Positions 8,679 to 17,235 of a stretch of DNA of 27,383 nucleotides are shown here, one piece after another. Within the stretch, counting starts at the first letter, position 1, and each line of letters opens with the position of its first letter. A program made the translations under genes and the position numbers. Location: contig JANXRI010000176.1 of assembly GCA_025353085.1 (NCBI GenBank), positions 1-27,383 on the forward strand, written 5' to 3'. The notes under the pieces are model-generated. The model had not been told where the DNA came from and did no database searches. It saw only the letters and a program-made list of their open reading frames with translations. Source of the stretch: Betaproteobacteria bacterium. GTDB taxonomy: Bacteria; Pseudomonadota; Gammaproteobacteria; Burkholderiales; SG8-41.

Positions 8679-8707
8679 TGGGCAGCGACAGGCCGTTATG
8701 AGATAAT
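8679..8707 (+). promoter_or_regulatory. Candidate sigma70 promoter for the leu operon
   Basis: A TGGGCA (-35-like, 4 of 6 matches) is followed 17 bp later by GATAAT (5 of 6 matches), which is preceded by TGA, forming an extended -10. The predicted start near 8714 leaves a leader of about 30 bases before leuC. Seen by eye only. Confidence 0.4.
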
Positions 8708-8742
8708 TTTGGGCTTTCCAGACCCTTAACGGCACGCAAATC

Positions 8743-10170
8743 ATGGCAGCACGCACACTTTACGACAAATTGTGGGACGACCACGTCGTGCGTCAAGAGG
8801 CGGATGGCACGGCGCTGATTTATATCGACCGCCATCTCGTGCATGAAGTGACGAGTCCGCAGGCCTACGAAGGGCTCAAGGTTGCCGGCCGCAAGCCATG
8901 GCGCGTGAGTTCGATCGTCGCGACCGCCGATCACAACACGCCGACGCGCAATTGGGACAAAGGCATCGAAGACCCGGTGTCGCGCCTGCAAGTCGAAACA
9001 CTCGACGACAACATCAAGGAATGGGGCGCGTTAAGTTACTTCCCGTTTCTGCACGAGCGGCAGGGCATCGTGCACGTAATCGGGCCCGAGAACGGCGCGA
9101 CGTTACCCGGCATGACGGTTGTCTGCGGAGATTCGCATACCAGCACGCACGGTGCGCTCGGCTGTCTCGCGTTCGGCATTGGCACTTCAGAAGTGGAGCA
9201 CGTGCTTGCGACGCAATGTCTCGTGCAGAAAAAAACCAAGGCGTTACAAGTGCTGGTCGAAGGCAAACTCGGCGCGGGTGTTACGGCCAAAGATATCGCG
9301 CTCGCGGTGATCGGCAAGATCGGGACTGCCGGCGGCACTGGTTATTCCATCGAGTTCGCGGGCGACACGATACGTGCGTTGTCGGTGGAAGCGCGTCTCA
9401 CGCTTTGCAATATGGCGATTGAAGCAGGCGCGCGCGCCGGCATGGTCGCCGTCGACGAGACGACGATCGAGTACGTAAAAGGCCGCCCTCTCGCACCGAC
9501 TGGTGCAATGTGGGATAAGGCGGTCGCGCATTGGCGCACACTCAAAAGCGACGACGGCGCCCTATTCGATAAAGTAGTCAAGTTCGACGCCGCGGCCATC
9601 GAGCCGCAAGTTACATGGGGAACGTCACCTGAAATGGTGACAACGATCGGCGGCAAAGTGCCCGATCCGGAAAAAGAAGGAAATCTCGCCAAGCGCGAAG
9701 GCATCGAGCGCGCGCTCAAATACATGGCGTTGAAAGCCAACACGCCGATCACCGATATTCAGATCGACAAAGTGTTTATCGGCGCGTGCACCAATTCGCG
9801 GATCGAGGATTTGCGGGCTGCTGCGGACGTTGCGCGCGGGCGCAAGGTAGCCGGCAACGTCAAGCTTGCGATGGTGGTGCCCGGATCGGGCCTCGTTAAA
9901 CGGCAGGCCGAGCAGGAGGGCCTCGATAAAATATTCGTCGCTGCGGGCTTCGAATGGCGGGAACCCGGCTGCTCTATGTGTCTTGGCATGAACGACGACC
10001 AGCTGTCGCCCGGTGAGCGGTGTGCGTCGACATCCAATCGCAATTTCGAAGGGCGCCAGGGCGCCGGCGGACGCACGCACCTGGTGAGCCCGGCAATGGC
10101 TGCCGCCGCCGCGGTCGCCGGCCATTTCGTCGATGTGCGCAGTCTTGCCGAAGTAGAACACCATGGATAA
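8743..10170 (+). CDS. leuC: 3-isopropylmalate dehydratase, large subunit
   Basis: Isomerises 2-isopropylmalate to 3-isopropylmalate in leucine synthesis as a heterodimer with LeuD, in the cytoplasm. The 475-residue length is normal. It carries the aconitase-family motif GDSHTSTHGALG and the 4Fe-4S ligands Cys349 (GACTNSR), Cys410 and Cys413 (GCSMC). The ATG at 8743 gives the usual start MAARTLYDKLWDDHVV; the ribosome binding site is weak. The end overlaps leuD by 8 bp, consistent with coupled production of the two subunits. It begins the leuC-leuD-leuB-asd run. Confidence 0.97.
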   Translation: MAARTLYDKLWDDHVVRQEADGTALIYIDRHLVHEVTSPQAYEGLKVAGRKPWRVSSIVATADHNTPTRNWDKGIEDPVSRLQVETLDDNIKEWGALSYFPFLHERQGIVHVIGPENGATLPGMTVVCGDSHTSTHGALGCLAFGIGTSEVEHVLATQCLVQKKTKALQVLVEGKLGAGVTAKDIALAVIGKIGTAGGTGYSIEFAGDTIRALSVEARLTLCNMAIEAGARAGMVAVDETTIEYVKGRPLAPTGAMWDKAVAHWRTLKSDDGALFDKVVKFDAAAIEPQVTWGTSPEMVTTIGGKVPDPEKEGNLAKREGIERALKYMALKANTPITDIQIDKVFIGACTNSRIEDLRAAADVARGRKVAGNVKLAMVVPGSGLVKRQAEQEGLDKIFVAAGFEWREPGCSMCLGMNDDQLSPGERCASTSNRNFEGRQGAGGRTHLVSPAMAAAAAVAGHFVDVRSLAEVEHHG

Positions 10171-10801
10171 ATTTATTTCGCGCGAAGGACTGGTTGCGCC
10201 GCTCGATCGTGCAAACGTCGACACCGACGCGGTCATCCCGAAACAATTTTTAAAATCGATCAAGCGTACTGGATACGGCCCGAATCTTTTCGACGAATGG
10301 CGTTATCTCGATCACGGCGAGCCGGGCATGGACAATTCCAAGCGTCCGCTTAATCCGGATTTCGTGCTGAATCAGCCGCGTTATCAGGGCGCGCAGATTT
10401 TGCTCGCGCGCGAGAATTTCGGCTGCGGCTCATCACGCGAGCACGCGCCGTGGGCCTTGCTGCAATACGGATTCCAGGCGGTCATCGCGCCGGGTTTCGC
10501 CGATATATTTTTCACCAACAGCTTTAAAAACGGTCTGCTTTTAATCAAGCTCGACGGCGGGATTGTCGACCGGTTGTTTAAGGAGGCGGCCGGGCAGCCC
10601 GGTTATCGTCTCGCGATTGATCTCGCCGAGCAGAGCGTGACGACACCCGGTGGCGAGACGATCAAGTTCGACATCGAACCGTTCAAGAAGCATTGCCTGA
10701 TGAACGGCCTCGACGAAATCGGGCTGACGCTCGAGCACGCCGCCGAAATAAAGACGTTTGAAACAAGGCGGCGCGAGCAGCAGCCCTGGTTATTCAATTA
10801 A
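10163..10801 (+). CDS. leuD: 3-isopropylmalate dehydratase, small subunit
   Basis: Swivel-domain partner of LeuC that completes the isopropylmalate isomerase. 212 residues, typical of proteobacterial LeuD. Characteristic motifs are ANVDTDAVIPKQFL near the N-terminus, ENFGCGSSREHAPWAL in the middle and GFADIFFTNSFKNGLL after it. The ATG at 10163 lies inside the end of leuC (8-bp overlap). Some betaproteobacteria carry a small entericidin gene between leuC and leuD; none fits here. Confidence 0.97.
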   Translation: MDKFISREGLVAPLDRANVDTDAVIPKQFLKSIKRTGYGPNLFDEWRYLDHGEPGMDNSKRPLNPDFVLNQPRYQGAQILLARENFGCGSSREHAPWALLQYGFQAVIAPGFADIFFTNSFKNGLLLIKLDGGIVDRLFKEAAGQPGYRLAIDLAEQSVTTPGGETIKFDIEPFKKHCLMNGLDEIGLTLEHAAEIKTFETRRREQQPWLFN

Positions 10802-10814
10802 ACATTCCGTTTTT

Positions 10815-10850
10815 GCGGCAGCGGCGCACTATAGAAGCGCCGAGAGCCGC
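10815..10850 (+). other. Stable hairpin in the leuD-leuB gap
   Basis: Outer arms GCGGC/GCCGC and inner arms CGGCGC/GCGCCG close a nine-base loop ACTATAGAA. No T-run follows on either strand, so it is not a classical terminator. It may stabilise or process the operon mRNA, or bind a regulator; the function is not known. Confidence 0.6.
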
Positions 10851-10879
10851 GGGTGCTCATTGGCTTTTAAGGTCCAGCA

Positions 10880-11947
10880 ATGAAGATTGCAGTTTTGGCC
10901 GGCGACGGTATTGGTCCTGAGATCATTGCGCAGGCGATGAAAGCGCTCGACGTGCTTAAGCGCGACGGCCTCCAGCTCGAACTCGAAGAAGCGCCGTATG
11001 GCGGCGCGGGTTATGACGCAGCCGGCGATCCGCTGCCGGAAGCGACGCTCAAATTGGCGCGCGCGGCCGACGCAGTGCTATGCGGCGCGGTGGGCGGGCC
11101 GCAATACGATGCATTGCCGCGCGAGAAACGTCCTGAACAGGGCATTCTGCGCATCCGCAAGGAACTGCAACTGTTCGCGAATCTGCGTCCGGCGATGCTG
11201 TTCGATGAACTCGCGAGCGCGTCGTCACTGAAACCCGAACTCGTAATCGGCCTCGACATCCTGATCCTGCGTGAGCTGACGGGAGACATCTATTTCGGCG
11301 AGCCACGCGGGCGGCGTATAAATGCGCGCGGCGAGCAGGAAGGTTACGACACGATGCTGTATTCGGAGCCCGAGATCCGGCGCATCGCGGACGTCGGATT
11401 TCAGGCTGCGATGAAACGCAGCAGGAAGCTCACTTCGGTTGACAAAGAAAACGTGCTCGAGACCAGCCGGTTCTGGCGCGAAGTCGTCAAGGATGTCGCG
11501 AAAAAATATCCGGAGGTCGAGCTGTCGCATATGTACGTCGACAATGCGGCCATGCAACTCGTGCGCAAGCCGAAGCAGTTCGACGTGATCGTCACGGGCA
11601 ATATGTTTGGCGACATCTTGTCGGACGAGGCGTCGATGCTGACAGGTTCGATCGGCATGTTGCCGTCAGCGTCGCTCGATGCGAACAACAAGGGCCTGTA
11701 CGAGCCCGCGCACGGATCGGCGCCGGACATCGCGGGCAAAAATATCGCGAATCCGCTTGCGACGATATTGTCGGCGGCGATGATGCTGCGCTATACGTTC
11801 AATCAGGAAGAAGCGGCGCGGCGGATCGAAGCGGCAGTCAAGAAAGTGCTCGCGCAGGGATATCGGACCGCGGACATTTATGAAACCGAGATGCGCCGCG
11901 TAAGCACGACCGAAATGGGCGATGCCGTAGTCGCCGCGATGGGGTGA
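10880..11947 (+). CDS. leuB: 3-isopropylmalate dehydrogenase
   Basis: NAD-dependent oxidative decarboxylation of 3-isopropylmalate, the third step specific to leucine synthesis. 355 residues. The start MKIAVLAGDGIGPEI is the family signature. Substrate and metal binding motifs are visible (RELTGDIYFGEPR, DNAAMQLVRKPKQFDVI, NMFGDILSDEASMLTGSIG), and the coenzyme loop is EPAHGSAPDIAGKNIANP. A short AGG precedes the ATG. It is separated from leuD by 78 bp that contains a strong hairpin, so the three leu genes may still be one transcript. Confidence 0.97.
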   Translation: MKIAVLAGDGIGPEIIAQAMKALDVLKRDGLQLELEEAPYGGAGYDAAGDPLPEATLKLARAADAVLCGAVGGPQYDALPREKRPEQGILRIRKELQLFANLRPAMLFDELASASSLKPELVIGLDILILRELTGDIYFGEPRGRRINARGEQEGYDTMLYSEPEIRRIADVGFQAAMKRSRKLTSVDKENVLETSRFWREVVKDVAKKYPEVELSHMYVDNAAMQLVRKPKQFDVIVTGNMFGDILSDEASMLTGSIGMLPSASLDANNKGLYEPAHGSAPDIAGKNIANPLATILSAAMMLRYTFNQEEAARRIEAAVKKVLAQGYRTADIYETEMRRVSTTEMGDAVVAAMG

Positions 11948-12005
11948 CGCGCAAGGCGTCAACGGCCGGGCAGCCCGCCATTAAAGATTATTTAAGTCTG
12001 CAATC

Positions 12006-13133
12006 ATGATGCGTACAGGATTTGTCGGATGGCGCGGGATGGTCGGCTCGGTGCTGCTGCAGCGCATGCACGCCGAGCGCGATTTCGACCATATCGAACC
12101 GGTCTTTTTCACGACTTCGCAGGTCGGCGGCAAAAGTCCGTCCATCGGCCGTGAGACCGCGCCGCTCGCGGATGCAAATTCAATCGATGCCTTGAAGGCG
12201 ATGGACGTGATCATCACGTGCCAGGGCAGCGATTACACGACCGCAATCTATCCGCGGTTGCGCGCTGCTGGCTGGCAGGGCTATTGGATCGACGCCGCCA
12301 AAACGCTGCGAATGAACGATGACGCCGTCATTATTCTCGATCCAGTCAACCTGGGGGTAATTCAGACCGCGTTGCAGCAAGGTATTCGCAATTACATTGG
12401 TGGCAATTGCACCGTGAGTTGCATGCTGATGGGGCTGCACGGCTTGTTCCGGCACGATCTCGTCGAGTGGATGACGTGCATGACTTATCAGGCGGCCTCC
12501 GGCGGCGGCGCGCAGCATATGCGAGAGCTGCTGAAGCAGTTTGGCCTGGTGCACGCCGACGTTAAAGAATTGCTCGCCGATCCCGCCTCTGCAATTCTCG
12601 AAATCGATCGACGGGTTCACGCGAAGCAAATCGATGGTTCGTTGCCGATGGAAAACTTTCGGGGCGTGCCGCTGGCGGGTAATTTGATTCCGTGGATTGA
12701 TCAGGACATGGGCAACGGCATGTCGCTTGAAGAATGGAAAGGCGGCGCCGAGACGAACAAAATTTTGGGACGTGGCGCGGCATTCGGCAAGCCAGCGACA
12801 GTTGTCGAGAGTCTGTGCGTGCGCGTGGGTGCAATGCGTTGCCATAGTCAGGCCCTGACTATGAAGCTGAAGAGGAATGTTCCGCTCGACGAGATTGCTG
12901 ACATCCTGGCGGCTGCAAATGCCTGGGTGCGTGTCGTGCCCAATCAACGCGAGCGTTCAGAACGCGAATTGACGCCGGCTGCGGTCACCGGGCAAATGCA
13001 TATAGCGGTTGGCCGTTTGCGCAAGCTCGCGATGGGCCCGGATTACTTATCGGCCTTCACGGTCGGCGACCAGTTGCTCTGGGGCGCCGCCGAACCGCTG
13101 CGGCGCATGTTGCGGATTCTATTAGAGCGGTAA
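12006..13133 (+). CDS. asd: Aspartate-semialdehyde dehydrogenase
   Basis: NADP-dependent reduction of aspartyl phosphate to aspartate semialdehyde, the branch point for lysine, diaminopimelate, methionine and threonine. 375 residues. The nucleotide-binding start is GFVGWRGMVGSVLLQRM, and the catalytic cysteine is Cys135 in GGNCTVSC. The start is a double ATG (12006 and 12009); either would work. Sitting after leuCDB and before fimV is the conserved proteobacterial order. It lies 58 bp after leuB, with no terminator in that gap, so co-transcription is likely. Confidence 0.96.
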   Translation: MMRTGFVGWRGMVGSVLLQRMHAERDFDHIEPVFFTTSQVGGKSPSIGRETAPLADANSIDALKAMDVIITCQGSDYTTAIYPRLRAAGWQGYWIDAAKTLRMNDDAVIILDPVNLGVIQTALQQGIRNYIGGNCTVSCMLMGLHGLFRHDLVEWMTCMTYQAASGGGAQHMRELLKQFGLVHADVKELLADPASAILEIDRRVHAKQIDGSLPMENFRGVPLAGNLIPWIDQDMGNGMSLEEWKGGAETNKILGRGAAFGKPATVVESLCVRVGAMRCHSQALTMKLKRNVPLDEIADILAAANAWVRVVPNQRERSERELTPAAVTGQMHIAVGRLRKLAMGPDYLSAFTVGDQLLWGAAEPLRRMLRILLER

Positions 13134-13169
13134 TTTTTACGCGCCTGGCGCGACTGCGAGAACGACCAT

Positions 13170-13206
13170 GCAGGCACTCGTGCCTGGGGGCACGAACGAG
13201 CACCTG
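13170..13206 (+). other. Extended inverted repeat between asd and fimV
   Basis: GCAGG and CCTGC form the outer arms, CTCG/CGAG and TGCC/GGCA the inner ones, around a TGGG loop. An alternative compact palindrome CAGGCAC-TC-GTGCCTG (13171-13186) uses the left half. No T-run follows, so it is not an obvious intrinsic terminator. It lies in the 190-bp leader region that separates asd from the preferred fimV start. Confidence 0.5.
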
Positions 13207-13256
13207 CGATAAAATAGTCATTGTTAGCTAGCCGATAGATTCGTTACGTTAGAGGC

Positions 13257-13275
13257 AGGGTTAGCTTGCAACCCT
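13257..13275 (+). other. Small hairpin in the fimV leader
   Basis: AGGGTT and AACCCT pair around a seven-base loop. It sits just before the first possible fimV start codons (TTG 13282, ATG 13285) and about 50 bp before the preferred GTG at 13327. No further function can be argued. Confidence 0.35.
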
Positions 13276-13326
13276 AACTATTTGATGTTAATTTACTTGT
13301 TGCTTAAAATAACAACGGGCGGGACT

Positions 13327-16320
13327 GTGCGTAAATTCCCATTTAAAACATGGTTATGGGCGGGAATTTTCCTGCTGTACCCGTGGGTTGCTACCGCTGC
13401 CGGCCTGGGCAAACTAACCGTTCTATCCGCCCTCGGCCAGCCGTTGTCGGCAGAAGTCGACCTCGTTTCAGTCCAGAAGGAAGAGCTGAACACGCTCTCC
13501 GCGCGCATTGCATCGCCTGACGCATTCCAGCAGGCCAACATGCAATACAGCCCGGCATTAATCGGCGTGCGGATGACGATCGAGCAGCGCGCCGATGGCA
13601 GGCCCTACATCAGGATCGTTTCGACGCGCTCGATCAATGACCCCTTCCTGGCTGTCTTGATTGAACTGACCTGGGCGCAGGGGCGTTTGCTGCGCGAATA
13701 CACGGCGCTCATGGATCCGCCCGGCTACACTCCGGTCCCGACTACGCCGCCCGTCGCTTCGACTGCGCCAATCACGCCGCCTGTGGTGTCTACAGCGACA
13801 CCTTTACCGGCAACACCCGACGCTGCTCCCGTCGTCTCTAACACCCAACCGCAAAGGTCGACGGCGCCGCCGGCGCGCGCATCGGCGAGAGCCCCTATTG
13901 CGAACGTCGCAGCACCGGCTGGAACTGAAGTCGCAGAATACGCCGTAAAGCGGGGCGATACGCTGGCCAAAATCGCAGCCACCGTAAAGCCTGAAGGCGT
14001 GACGCTCGATCAAATGCTGGTTAGTATTTATCGCAACAACTCGGATGCCTTCGCCGGCAACATGAACCGGCTGAAGACCGGCACGATTTTGCGCGTGCCC
14101 GAAAAAGATCGTATTGCCGAAACCCCCGCGCCTGAAGCCACCAAAGAGGTCCGCGTACAATCGTCCAACTGGAATGCGTATCGTTTGAAACTCGCTGAGG
14201 CAGCAGGGGCCGTGCCGGCACAGGAGACGGCCAAGTCGGCATCGAGTGGAAAAATCACGACCGCGGTCGAAGATAAAGCGGCGGGCAAAGAAGCTCCGAA
14301 AGAAGTGTTGAAGCTGTCGAAAGGCGGTGCGCAGCCAGCCGGGAAGGCCGCGACGGGGAAATCCACGTCGGCTAAAGACCGTATGCGGATGCTCGAAGAA
14401 GATGCGGTCGCCAAAGACAAATCGCTCGCTGAGGCCAATGAGCGCGTCGCGCAGTTGGAAAAAAACATCAAGGATATGCAGCGCCTGCTCGAAATCAAAG
14501 GGGTCGTGCCACCCGGCGCCGCAGCGCCTGCAGTAGCAGCGCCGCCCGCGAAGGCGGATCAGGTGGCGAAGGCTGAACCGGCGAAAGCAGTACCGCCCGC
14601 TAAAGTAGAACCGGCGAAAGCAGAACCCGCCAAGATCGAGCCGGCCAAAGATGCCGCAAAGGCCCCGGTTGAGCCGCCTAAACCGGATGCCAAAGGCCCG
14701 GTAGATGCAAAAGCGCCAATGGATGCCAAGGTCCCGGCTGATGCAAAGGCTATAGTTGACGCCAAAACGCCGCCCGCCACAGCGGAGCTCCCGAAAGCCG
14801 AAGCACCGAAAGTAGAGTCGCCCAAAGCCGTTGATCCGCAGAAAGCCGAGGCGCCCAAAGCAACGCAAGCAAAGCCTAAAGTCACACCACCCCCCGCACC
14901 AGCGGCGGAGCCGAGCTTATTTGATCAAATCATAGCTGCCGTTACGGATCCGATTTACCTGGCAGGTGGATTGGGCGGGCTCGTCGTGCTCGGCGGCGGC
15001 GCGTGGTGGTTTGGGCGCCGGCGGCGCGCGGGCACGCTCAACGATGATCTCGTCGCAGACTCGAAAAAAGCGCCGACCCTTGCAAATGCGGCTGCCGCCG
15101 GCTCGGCATCGGCTGCTGCACCTTTACTTAGCGCAGTTGGCGGCGGCGACGACGTCGACCCGCTTGCAGAAGCTGATCTCTACCTTAATTTTGGTCGCGA
15201 CGCGCAGGCCGAAGAAGTGCTCAAGGAAGCGCTGCAGAAAAACCCGCAACATGCAGAAGCTAAACTGAAATTGCTGCAGATTTATGCGGTGCGCAAAGAT
15301 AAAGCCGAATTTGAAAAAGTCGCGAGGACTCTGAACGCGCAAACCTCAGGTTCCGGCGACGTATGGCTTAAAGCGGCGGGTATGGGTTACGCATTCGACC
15401 CGCAAAACTCGCTCTACGAGGCGGGCAAGTCAGCGCCTGTCGAAGCGGCGCCCAACATTACGGGCGGCGGCTTTGGCGGCACCGACCTTGATTTCGATCT
15501 CGAATTGTCGCCCGGTTCAAGCCCTACCACAACTGATGTGCAGCTCGACAGCGGCGAGAATACAATGATACTTAAGCCGGGGGAACTAGCCGGCATGTCG
15601 GACGAGCTCGGGGATATGACCGCGACGCAGGATGTTACGCACGACTCCGTGACAGCACACGCGCTGCATGCCGATTCAAACGTAGCGCCCGACTTCACGC
15701 TGGATGCGCCGGCCGCCGGCGCAGGCGCGGTTATGCCCGACTTTAACGTCGATTCGCCCGCAGGCGATCTGGTTAAAACGAACGTCACCGCCGACTCTGC
15801 GATTGGACCCATGGTAAGCGCAATCGACTTTAATTTCGATTCCCCCGCTGCGTCTACACCCGACTTTAATCATGACAGCACCATAGTCTTGACGCCAAAA
15901 AATCAGGAGAAGGCTGCAGGGCTGGATATGGATTTCGATATTGGCGCCGAAGCGCCAGCGCCAGTGGGCAGCAGTTCGGTTGTACAGCTTGATCCCGGAT
16001 TCAAGCTCGATCTCGATGGCGATGCAACGCGGGTGCCGCGTGACGACGCAGCCCGTGTCCCGAGCGCGATTCCGGACATCAAGCTCGATGACATCAGTTT
16101 GAACCTTGACGAGGCGCCCAAAGGCAACGCTGTTGCGCCGGCCGTCGGCGGTGGTAAAGACGATCATTGGTACGATGTGCAGACAAAATTCGATCTTGCC
16201 AAGGCGTACCAGGAAATGGGCGACAACGACGGCGCGCGCGAAATCCTGCAGGAAGTGACCAAGGAGGGTGATGCCGTGCAGCAAGCGGAGGCGAAGCAGT
16301 TGCTCGAGTCGCTCGGCTAA
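13327..16320 (+). CDS. fimV: FimV/HubP-like polar hub protein with LysM domain
   Basis: Inner membrane protein that organises the cell pole and type IV pilus/twitching functions in relatives. I prefer the GTG at 13327: it follows a purine-rich GGGCGGGA and gives a clean signal peptide (RKFPFK, a hydrophobic core, then VATAA before GLGKLTVLSALGQPL). The frame is open further up to ATG 13285 and TTG 13282, which would add a second hydrophobic stretch. Parts in order: FimV N-terminal domain, LysM (DNA about 13939-14100), a short coiled coil (about 14380-14500), a Pro/Ala/Lys-rich repetitive linker (about 14520-14900), one membrane segment (about 14955-15030) followed by RRRR, then an acidic cytoplasmic region with TPR-like repeats and a FimV C-terminal motif (FDLAKAYQEMGDNDGAREIL). 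The cytoplasmic region contains several DFNxDSPA-type repeats (about 15690-15870). A strong terminator follows. Confidence 0.92.
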   Translation: MRKFPFKTWLWAGIFLLYPWVATAAGLGKLTVLSALGQPLSAEVDLVSVQKEELNTLSARIASPDAFQQANMQYSPALIGVRMTIEQRADGRPYIRIVSTRSINDPFLAVLIELTWAQGRLLREYTALMDPPGYTPVPTTPPVASTAPITPPVVSTATPLPATPDAAPVVSNTQPQRSTAPPARASARAPIANVAAPAGTEVAEYAVKRGDTLAKIAATVKPEGVTLDQMLVSIYRNNSDAFAGNMNRLKTGTILRVPEKDRIAETPAPEATKEVRVQSSNWNAYRLKLAEAAGAVPAQETAKSASSGKITTAVEDKAAGKEAPKEVLKLSKGGAQPAGKAATGKSTSAKDRMRMLEEDAVAKDKSLAEANERVAQLEKNIKDMQRLLEIKGVVPPGAAAPAVAAPPAKADQVAKAEPAKAVPPAKVEPAKAEPAKIEPAKDAAKAPVEPPKPDAKGPVDAKAPMDAKVPADAKAIVDAKTPPATAELPKAEAPKVESPKAVDPQKAEAPKATQAKPKVTPPPAPAAEPSLFDQIIAAVTDPIYLAGGLGGLVVLGGGAWWFGRRRRAGTLNDDLVADSKKAPTLANAAAAGSASAAAPLLSAVGGGDDVDPLAEADLYLNFGRDAQAEEVLKEALQKNPQHAEAKLKLLQIYAVRKDKAEFEKVARTLNAQTSGSGDVWLKAAGMGYAFDPQNSLYEAGKSAPVEAAPNITGGGFGGTDLDFDLELSPGSSPTTTDVQLDSGENTMILKPGELAGMSDELGDMTATQDVTHDSVTAHALHADSNVAPDFTLDAPAAGAGAVMPDFNVDSPAGDLVKTNVTADSAIGPMVSAIDFNFDSPAASTPDFNHDSTIVLTPKNQEKAAGLDMDFDIGAEAPAPVGSSSVVQLDPGFKLDLDGDATRVPRDDAARVPSAIPDIKLDDISLNLDEAPKGNAVAPAVGGGKDDHWYDVQTKFDLAKAYQEMGDNDGAREILQEVTKEGDAVQQAEAKQLLESLG

Positions 16321-16383
16321 AGTAAACGCGACTGCGGCGCACAACCGGCGCGTGGTGCGCCGCGTCGCTCTGCCGATAGCATT

Positions 16384-16417
16384 AACTGGCTGCACTTAAG
16401 TGCGGCCAGTTTTTTTT
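16384..16417 (+). terminator. Rho-independent terminator after fimV
   Basis: The arms AACTGGCTGCAC and GTGCGGCCAGTT pair around a TTAA loop, with one U-G wobble, and run directly into a T-tract. It ends the fimV transcript and separates it from truA, whose GGAGG ribosome binding site begins on the next base. Confidence 0.9.
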
Positions 16418-16422
16418 GGAGG
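16418..16422 (+). promoter_or_regulatory. Ribosome binding site of truA
   Basis: A perfect GGAGG begins immediately after the terminator T-tract and is 12 bases from the truA ATG, slightly longer than usual. Because it abuts the terminator, truA needs either readthrough from fimV or a promoter overlapping the fimV end. Confidence 0.6.
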
Positions 16423-16434
16423 TTCATTATTGCG

Positions 16435-17235
16435 ATGAGAATCGCGCTCGGCATCGAATACCACGGCGGACCTTTTTGCGGTTGGCAAACTCAGCCTGCA
16501 GGCTGTGGCGTGCAGGACGCGCTCGAGCGCGCGCTCAGTGAAATAGCGAGCGAGAAAGTTTCCACGATTTGCGCCGGACGCACCGACGCCGGCGTGCACG
16601 CACTTGCGCAAGTGGTCCACTTCGAAACAACCGTCGCCCGGCCGGACACCGCGTGGGTACGCGGCGTCAATACGCTATTACCTGCCGGGGCGGCGGTTAC
16701 ATGGATGCGGCCGGTGCCTGCCGACTTCAATGCGCGCTATGCCGCGCTTGAGCGCTGCTATCGCTATGTGTTGTTAAACCATCCGGTGCGGCCCGCGCTC
16801 AATCAAGGACGCACTGGCTGGTTTCATGCGCCACTCGACTTGGCCCGCATGCGAGAGGCGGCAAACTATCTGATCGGCGAACACGATTTCAGTGCATTTC
16901 GTTCGGCTGAATGCCAGGCGAAGTCGCCGGTGCGCGATTTGCGCCGGCTTACGATCCGCGTGAGCGGAGAATTTGTCGTGTTCGAACTCGCGGCCAACGC
17001 GTTCCTGCAGCACATGGTGCGCAATATCGTCGGCTGCCTTCTATATGCGGGGAAAGGCAACTACGAGCCGTCATGGGTCGGTGAAGTGCTGGCAAGCCGT
17101 GATCGCGCGCTCGCCGCCCCCACGTTCGATGCGGCGGGGCTCTACCTCGCACACGTCAGCTATGATGCGAAGTGGGGTTTGCCGCAGCTCGCGCGTCGCG
17201 CGTGGTTTGATGAGGATCGACGGGACACATTGTGA
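16435..17235 (+). CDS. truA: tRNA pseudouridine(38-40) synthase
   Basis: Converts uridines 38-40 of the tRNA anticodon stem-loop to pseudouridine. 266 residues, the normal size. The catalytic Asp51 is in GRTDAGVHA; other family motifs are ALGIEYHGGPFCGWQ at the start and FLQHMVRNIVGCL near the C-terminus. The last four bases (GTGA) overlap the trpF start. It heads the truA-trpF-trpB-trpA run, a conserved arrangement. Confidence 0.97.
   Translation: MRIALGIEYHGGPFCGWQTQPAGCGVQDALERALSEIASEKVSTICAGRTDAGVHALAQVVHFETTVARPDTAWVRGVNTLLPAGAAVTWMRPVPADFNARYAALERCYRYVLLNHPVRPALNQGRTGWFHAPLDLARMREAANYLIGEHDFSAFRSAECQAKSPVRDLRRLTIRVSGEFVVFELAANAFLQHMVRNIVGCLLYAGKGNYEPSWVGEVLASRDRALAAPTFDAAGLYLAHVSYDAKWGLPQLARRAWFDEDRRDTL

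Noticed and set aside
8678..8701. Seven-codon mini-ORF as a leucine leader peptide before leuC
   Set aside because: It has a single leucine codon, overlaps the predicted promoter, and no attenuator terminator follows.
13804..14868. A long open frame on the minus strand inside fimV (354 codons)
   Set aside because: It mirrors the Ala/Pro/Lys-rich repeat of FimV; the translated composition (Arg, Phe, Gly, Cys) is what the complement of that low-complexity DNA produces, and no domain is seen.
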